The notes beneath the pieces were generated by a model that saw nothing but the letters and a program-made list of their open reading frames with translations, made no database searches and had not been told where the DNA came from. Below, in pieces: positions 59,241 to 64,000 of a stretch of DNA of 64,000 nucleotides (positions are counted from its first letter, which is position 1; every line of letters starts with the position of its first letter). Source of the stretch: Rhizobium chutanense (GTDB lineage: Bacteria; Pseudomonadota; Alphaproteobacteria; Rhizobiales; Rhizobiaceae); assembly GCF_002531935.1 (NCBI RefSeq), contig NZ_NWSV01000005.1:124001-188000 (forward strand). Reading direction: 5' to 3'. Position numbers and translations under genes: made by a program.

Positions 59241-59788
59241 CCTGTAGCGCGGCCGGCCTCTGATCAGGTCGTTTTGTGAGATGCCGCTCACGTTCCCAGG
59301 CGAGGATTCTCTTCCGGAAAGTCCGATGTCCAGCTGTTCGCCACTTGTCATTTGCCCAACCCGAAGACCGAGCGCACTCCACTGCAAAAAGCAGGAAGCT
59401 GCGCTTGTGCTTGCCCGCCTGCATTGCAGCTGACGCCGACATACGCATTTACAGTAGTAGTGGAAGCATCTTGAAAGGCAATTTTCTGCCGCCGTAAATC
59501 ATGTGATTTCGGTTGATCAGAAATTATTATTCAATTTCATGTTGTAGATTAGCAACATCGCGGATTGCGTCTGTTCCAACAGGATCCGAGTCCGCCGCAA
59601 GGGAGCTGAAGCTTGTGGCAGGCATCGCTCAGATCGGCGGCGGTCAAAACGAAGACGCAGTTGATTTGAGCGGGATGCCGGGCGACGGCTCGTTCCAGAG
59701 CCCCCTGCCGGAACCCGGCGCGCCGCACAGCCTATACGGAAAAGTTAACCTGGCATCGCCCGCGCGGGCACCACAAGCGATAATGCAT
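59241..59788. other. Intergenic region upstream of the autotransporter gene
   Basis: About 550 bases (400 if the autotransporter starts at 59387). It includes an inverted repeat ATGTTG (59539-59544) / CAACAT (59553-59558) in an A+T-rich patch that could be an operator or promoter for the autotransporter operon. No gene is evident; the plus-strand frames here run opposite to the GMC gene. Confidence 0.4.
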
Positions 59789-61441
59789 CTACAGCTGCCC
59801 CGCCCGGTAGCGGTCGACAAGGTTGCGACAGGCGCGGACCGTCAGCGCCATGACGGTGAGCGTCGTGCCGGCGATGCCGCTGCCGGGGAAGGCGCTGGCG
59901 TCGGTGACGATGAGGTTCGGGACATCCCAGACCTGGTTGTAGGGGTTGAGGACCGACGCCTTCGGGCTTTCGCCCATGCGCGCGCCACCGGTTTCATGGA
60001 TCGCCGCGCCCATGCACATGGTCTTGCGAAACCATGTGCGGAACATGAAGCGGCTGAAGGCGTCGGCTTCGGGGAACGCACCCTTGCCCATCTCCTTGAG
60101 GCCGGTCGGCGAGCCGATGAATTCCAGATCGCCGCCAACCTCCTTGATCATGGCGATCAGCGTTTCTTCCTGCCGGCGAAGCAGCGCCTGCTCCTCCTCC
60201 CGCATGGTGCAGCGGATATGCGGCACGGGAATGTTCCAGGCATCCCTGCGCCTGACATCGAGCGTAATGCGATTGTCGGCATAGGGCAGCATGCGGCCGA
60301 AGCCGAAGAAGGCCAGACGAGCATCGGTGTCTCCGGAGACCGGCGCGCGGCCGACGCTGCCCTGGTAATCGAAATCGCCACGGGCGGCGTCGCCCGCGCC
60401 GAAGCGGGGAATGAAGATCCCGCCCGACGGATTGTAGAACGGATCGGTCGGAGCAGATTCATCAGGCGCCCAGCCCTTCGCCTTCGAAAAGGAACCGAAG
60501 GCGAGGCAGGGAAGCTGGTCCATGAAATAGCGCCCGAGCGCGCCTGAGCTGTTGCCGAGCCCATCCGGATGTCTTGCCGATGCCGAATTCAGGAGCAGCC
60601 GCACGCTCTCGATCGGCGAGGCCGAAAGCACCACCGTTGCGGCGCGCGCCGTCGATACCTCGCCGGTGTTGCGATCGATGAATTCCGCGCCGGTGGCGCG
60701 ACCGGTTTTGTCGTCGGTGGTGATGCGGCGAACGACGGCATCGTAGCGGACGGTCAGCCGGCCGGTCGCCTTTGCCTGGCGCAGCGGCCGCGGCATGCGG
60801 TCGGCATCGGGCGCGATATAGCGCCAGGAGACGACATTGCGTTCCGGCCAGCGGCTTTCCACCGCCTGCTTGAAGATCTGCTCGGCCGGCGTCAGGCTGG
60901 CCGGCTTCGCATAGATGCCGTCCGGCAGCGTCGGCACATTGTCCTTGTTGCCGTAGAGCCCGAGATAGCTCTCCACCTCGTCGTAGAAAGGCGTCAGTTC
61001 GTCATAGCAGACCGGCCAGTCGACGCCTTTCCCCGTGCGCGAGCGGATCTTGAAATCGTCATCGGTCCAGCGCAGCAGCACCCGGCCGAAACTGTGGAGC
61101 CGCCCGCCGCCCTGGCGTCCGCGGATCCACAAGAAGGGCTCACCCTTCGGCGTCGTATAGGGGTTCTTGCGGTCGTTGACGAAGAAGTGGCTGAAACGCT
61201 CGGTGAAAAACGCCGCGCGTGCCTGGATCGGCTGCCCCTTGATTGTGGCCCGCGCCCGCTCCCAGATATTGATGCTGCTGGCCGGCGCCTTCTTGCGGGC
61301 GGGGTCGAAATCCGCAGGCCCGACGGCAGGGCCGGCCTCAAGCAGCAGCACCGACAGCCCCTGCGCCGTCAGTTCTTTGACCGCGAAGGAACCCGCCGCG
61401 CCGGAGCCGATCACCAGCGCATCATAGACGATCTCAGACAT
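59789..61441 (-). CDS. GMC-family FAD-dependent oxidoreductase
   Basis: The 550-aa flavoprotein has the FAD-binding motif ALVIGSGAAGSFAVKELTAQG at the N-terminus. A GMC-type GRQGGGRLHSFGRVLLRW segment and the C-terminal signature GGARMGESPKASVLNPYNQV with IVTDASAFPGSGIAGTTLTV follow, including the catalytic His region. It matches the gluconate/sorbose-dehydrogenase-like branch that oxidises sugars or polyols. No signal peptide is evident. It lies 84 bases after the UgpC-type ATPase gene and is likely the last gene of that import operon, acting on the imported sugar. Confidence 0.9.
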   Translation of the reverse strand: MSEIVYDALVIGSGAAGSFAVKELTAQGLSVLLLEAGPAVGPADFDPARKKAPASSINIWERARATIKGQPIQARAAFFTERFSHFFVNDRKNPYTTPKGEPFLWIRGRQGGGRLHSFGRVLLRWTDDDFKIRSRTGKGVDWPVCYDELTPFYDEVESYLGLYGNKDNVPTLPDGIYAKPASLTPAEQIFKQAVESRWPERNVVSWRYIAPDADRMPRPLRQAKATGRLTVRYDAVVRRITTDDKTGRATGAEFIDRNTGEVSTARAATVVLSASPIESVRLLLNSASARHPDGLGNSSGALGRYFMDQLPCLAFGSFSKAKGWAPDESAPTDPFYNPSGGIFIPRFGAGDAARGDFDYQGSVGRAPVSGDTDARLAFFGFGRMLPYADNRITLDVRRRDAWNIPVPHIRCTMREEEQALLRRQEETLIAMIKEVGGDLEFIGSPTGLKEMGKGAFPEADAFSRFMFRTWFRKTMCMGAAIHETGGARMGESPKASVLNPYNQVWDVPNLIVTDASAFPGSGIAGTTLTVMALTVRACRNLVDRYRAGQL

Positions 61442-61525
61442 GTCTTTTCAAATCCTGTCCTGGAGCAATTCCTCAGGCCGGCGCGAAGCGCGTCGGGAAT
61501 TGCGGGAAAACAAAGGGACGGCGCC

Positions 61526-62608
61526 TCACAGCCGCGATCCGTCGGCACCGAAGAGGGAAGCCTTGGCGATATCGAGTCCGGGCGCGACCGCATCGCCGGG
61601 CTCGAGGGTGACATCGCCCATCAGCCGGAGCGAGAGGCTCTGGTCCGCCCAGTCGAACCAGATAACGGCGTCCGAACCCATCGGCTCGACCACCGAAACG
61701 CGGCCAGGAATGGTAGGAAGGCTGCTTGCAGCACCGTCGAGCACAAGATGCTCCGGGCGAAAGCCGAGCGTCGCCGGCCCTTCAACTGCAACGGCACGGA
61801 AGGAATAGCCGGAGAGGTCGATGGTCAGCCCGTTGCTCCGGAAGACCGGCGCCGCGTCGCCGCGCTCGATCCGGCCCTCGATGAAATTCATCGCCGGAGC
61901 GCCGATGAAGCCGGCAACGAAGAGATTGGCCGGACGGCGGTAGATCTCGGCCGGCGAGGCGAGCTGCTGGATCACGCCGTCGCGCATGATGGCGATGCGG
62001 TCGGCAAGCGTCAGCGCCTCGACCTGGTCGTGGGTGACGTAGATCATCGTGTTGCCGAGGCGCTGATGCAGCTTCTTGATCTCGACACGCAATTCGTTGC
62101 GCAGCTTGGCGTCGAGGTTCGACAGCGGCTCGTCGAACAGGAAGACATCGACTTCGCGCACCAGCGCCCGGCCGATGGCAACACGCTGGCGCTGGCCGCC
62201 CGACAGTGCGGCAGGGCGCCGGTCAAGCAGCGTGTCGAGGTGGAGAAGGGCGGCGGTGCGGGCAACACGCGCCTCGATCTCCGTCTTCGGCAGGCCGGCG
62301 ACGCGCAGGCCGAAGGAGAGGTTTTTGCGCACCGACATGCGCGGATAGAGCGCGTAGGACTGGAAGACCATGCCGATGCCGCGGTCCTTCGGCTCCTCCC
62401 AGCTGACATTCTTGCCGGAGATCCAGACCTCGCCTGCTGTAATGTCCTGCAGCCCGGCAATGGCGTTCAGCAGCGTGGACTTGCCGCAGCCGGAGGGGCC
62501 GAGCAGCACCAGGAATTCGCGCGGCGCGATATCGATCGACATCTTCTCGATCACCGTATGGTCGCCATAGGCGATCTTCAGGTCCTTGACGGAGACGGCA
62601 GATTGCAT
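61526..62608 (-). CDS. Sugar ABC transporter ATPase (UgpC/MalK type)
   Basis: The 360-aa ATPase has Walker A GPSGCGKST (about residue 38), signature LSGGQRQRVAIGRALVRE, Walker B VFLFDEPLSNLDAKLR and switch histidine in YVTHDQVEAL. The C-terminal TOBE regulatory domain (FRPEHLVLDGA..., about 280-355) is complete. It is the only complete ATPase of this type in the window. It serves the permeases encoded at 62616-64000 and could also power the ATPase-less importer at 41059-44242. Confidence 0.95.
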   Translation of the reverse strand: MQSAVSVKDLKIAYGDHTVIEKMSIDIAPREFLVLLGPSGCGKSTLLNAIAGLQDITAGEVWISGKNVSWEEPKDRGIGMVFQSYALYPRMSVRKNLSFGLRVAGLPKTEIEARVARTAALLHLDTLLDRRPAALSGGQRQRVAIGRALVREVDVFLFDEPLSNLDAKLRNELRVEIKKLHQRLGNTMIYVTHDQVEALTLADRIAIMRDGVIQQLASPAEIYRRPANLFVAGFIGAPAMNFIEGRIERGDAAPVFRSNGLTIDLSGYSFRAVAVEGPATLGFRPEHLVLDGAASSLPTIPGRVSVVEPMGSDAVIWFDWADQSLSLRLMGDVTLEPGDAVAPGLDIAKASLFGADGSRL

Positions 62609-62615
62609 GGAAGCG

Positions 62616-63500
62616 TTACCCCTTGACTGCGCCGGCGGCGATACCGCGCACGAACCAGCGGCCGGACAGGAAATAAATGGCGAGCGGAACGATGGCGGTC
62701 AGGATCGTCGCCGCCATGTTCACGTTGTAGGTGCGCTCGCCCATCGTGGTGTTGACGATATTGTTGAGCTGCACCGTCATCGGCAGGTTGTCGCGCCCGG
62801 CAAAGACGAGGCCGAGCAGGAAGTCGTTCCAGATGCCGGTGAACTGCAGCATCGAGACCACCACGACCATCGGCACGGCGATCGGCAGCATGATCTCGAA
62901 GAAGATGCGCCAGAAGCCGGCGCCATCGACGCGTGCCGCCTTGCAGAGTTCCTCCGGCACGCTGACGAAATAGTTGCGGAACAGCAGCGTCACCAGCGGC
63001 AGGCCGAAGATGACATGGACAAGAATGATGCCGGCCAGCGAATTGTAGAGATCGATATTCGCCATCGCCCGGACCATCGGATAGAGGAAGATCTGGTAGG
63101 GGATGAGGCCGCCGGCCATCAGCAGGCCGAACAGCAGGTTTGCCCCGCGTGGCCGCCAGAGCGACAGCGCATAGCCGTTGACGGCGCCTGCGAAAACCGA
63201 GAGCGCGACCGCGGGAAGGGTGATCGCCACCGAATTCCAGAAACCGCTGCGAATGCCGACGCAGACGGTTCCCATGCAGGCGCCCGACCAGGCGGTCACC
63301 CAGGCGGAGAAATCAAGCGTCGTCGGCAGGGCAAAGATCTGCCCAAGCCGGATTTCGTCCATGGACTTCAGCGAGGTGACGACCATGGTGTAGAGCGGCA
63401 GCAGGAAGAACAGAGTTGCGACGACAAGGAAGGCATAGAGGCCGATGCGCCCGGCGGTGATCCGTGCCGGCTTCGGCCCGTTCGGATGAGGCTGGGTCAT
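62616..63500 (-). CDS. Sugar ABC transporter permease (MalG type)
   Basis: The 294-aa inner-membrane protein has about six spans. It shows YTMVVTSLKSMDEIRLG near the start, the EAA-like loop PEELCKAARVDGAGFWRIFF (about residue 204) and the C-terminal GRWFVRGIAAGAVKG. The ATG at 63500 overlaps the stop of the upstream permease by one base. It forms a heterodimer with that permease, with the ATPase gene eight bases downstream. Confidence 0.93.
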   Translation of the reverse strand: MTQPHPNGPKPARITAGRIGLYAFLVVATLFFLLPLYTMVVTSLKSMDEIRLGQIFALPTTLDFSAWVTAWSGACMGTVCVGIRSGFWNSVAITLPAVALSVFAGAVNGYALSLWRPRGANLLFGLLMAGGLIPYQIFLYPMVRAMANIDLYNSLAGIILVHVIFGLPLVTLLFRNYFVSVPEELCKAARVDGAGFWRIFFEIMLPIAVPMVVVVSMLQFTGIWNDFLLGLVFAGRDNLPMTVQLNNIVNTTMGERTYNVNMAATILTAIVPLAIYFLSGRWFVRGIAAGAVKG

Positions 63501-64000
63501 CACGCCGCCCCCTTTGCTTTGTCACGCATGTGCATCGCATAGCGGAAGGGGGCGACGGCGACGATCACGCCGAGGACAAGCACCGTCGCGCCGGCTGTGG
63601 CGAGGCCGAGGTTCTGGCGCCCGAACAGATTGTCCATGATGAATTTTGCCGGCACCTCCGTCGCATTGCCGGGGCCGCCATTGGTCATGGCGACGACGAT
63701 GTCATAGGTCTTGATCACGCCCATGGCGAGCAGCATGCCGGCGGCGGCGAGCGCCGGCCCGAGCTGTGGCAGGATGATCGAGAGATAGATCCGCCAGACG
63801 GGAATGCCATCGATCCGTGCCGCCTTCCATTGCTCGGCCTCGATGCCGCGCATGCCGGCAAGCGCAATGACCATGACCAGCCCCGCGCCCTGCCAGACGC
63901 CGGCCAGCACCAGCGCATAGATCGCCATGTCGCGATTGACCACCCAGTCGAGAACGAAGCTGTCCCAGCCGAGCGAGCGCACGCTTGCCTGAATGCCGAG
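63500..64000 (-). CDS. Sugar ABC transporter permease (MalF type), N-terminus outside the window
   Basis: This is the C-terminal 166 residues of a MalF/UgpA-type permease; the frame is open to the window end. It includes WQGAGLVMVIALAGMRGIEA, the EAA-like loop EQWKAARIDGIPVWRIYLSI and TYDIVVAMTNGGPGNATEVP, a conserved segment of the family. The gene begins beyond position 64000, and the binding-protein gene is probably farther upstream. Confidence 0.92.
   Translation of the reverse strand, partial: LGIQASVRSLGWDSFVLDWVVNRDMAIYALVLAGVWQGAGLVMVIALAGMRGIEAEQWKAARIDGIPVWRIYLSIILPQLGPALAAAGMLLAMGVIKTYDIVVAMTNGGPGNATEVPAKFIMDNLFGRQNLGLATAGATVLVLGVIVAVAPFRYAMHMRDKAKGAA

Noticed and set aside
60569-62626. 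Plus-strand frame of 685 codons
   Set aside because: It runs opposite both the GMC oxidoreductase and the UgpC-type ATPase genes and through their intergenic gap; no motif is present.

Overview
This window looks like part of a large secondary replicon (plasmid) of a fast-growing alphaproteobacterium of the Rhizobium leguminosarum/etli type. The main reason is a complete repABC replication and partition operon (14213-17920, minus strand) with two parS palindromes, a counter-transcribed RNA gene between repB and repC, and a toxin-antitoxin pair beside repC. The rest is accessory metabolism: sugar and polyol ABC transporters, LacI, AraC, LysR and XRE regulators, and surface proteins. I saw no rRNA, tRNA, CRISPR array or insertion sequence.

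Region 1 (1-13.4 kb) is a sulfur/flavin block. Nine genes on the minus strand (13337 down to 3651) form one close-packed operon. It encodes two luciferase-like monooxygenases, an M20 deacylase, a GNAT acetyltransferase, a permease-ATPase fusion with two cystine-type binding proteins, a third luciferase-like enzyme and a DsbA-fold isomerase. The set matches the Bacillus subtilis tcyJKLMN-cmoO-cmoJ-snaA-sndA operon, which salvages sulfur from S-modified cysteines. An MsuE-type FMN reductase (226-786) could supply the reduced flavin. The same 19-bp palindrome precedes the operon, the reductase and a fatty-acid desaturase, suggesting one regulon. An XRE-cupin regulator and a 43% methionine protein lie in between.

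Region 2 (13.5-19.3 kb) is the plasmid core: toxin-antitoxin genes, repC, ctRNA, repB, repA, parS sites, and a gene-poor upstream stretch with a FixK/FNR-like palindrome. Region 3 (19.3-23.8 kb) has a DUF1254/DUF1214 exported protein, an outer-membrane protein, a sugar kinase of the ROK type whose motifs appear circularly permuted, and trehalose-6-phosphate phosphatase.

Region 4 (24-37.2 kb) handles polyols. An AraC regulator precedes a ribitol-type ABC transporter and two polyol dehydrogenases. Beyond them lie a tagatose kinase with a GatZ/KbaZ-type protein and a decayed sorbitol/mannitol (smo) operon. In that operon the binding protein is intact, both permeases and most of the ATPase are gone, and smoS carries an in-frame stop. 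Region 5 (37.3-44.2 kb) has a LacI regulator, a 2-hydroxyacid dehydrogenase, a five-bladed-propeller hydrolase-like protein and a divergent ABC importer without its own ATPase. Three copies of a LacI-type operator sit between the divergent units.

Region 6 (44.3-53.1 kb) contains a two-component system with a DUF4173 membrane protein, small proteins (one a paralogue of the protein at 17-193), a two-repeat VCBS-like protein, a LysR/aldo-keto reductase pair and PPK2. Region 7 (53.2-59.2 kb) is the least explained part: an Ig-repeat autotransporter followed by three phage-tail-collar paralogues and an acetyltransferase in one operon, with a DUF6916-like gene convergent to it. Region 8 (59.8-64 kb) is a sugar ABC importer (two permeases, one cut by the window end, and a UgpC-type ATPase) followed by a GMC oxidoreductase.
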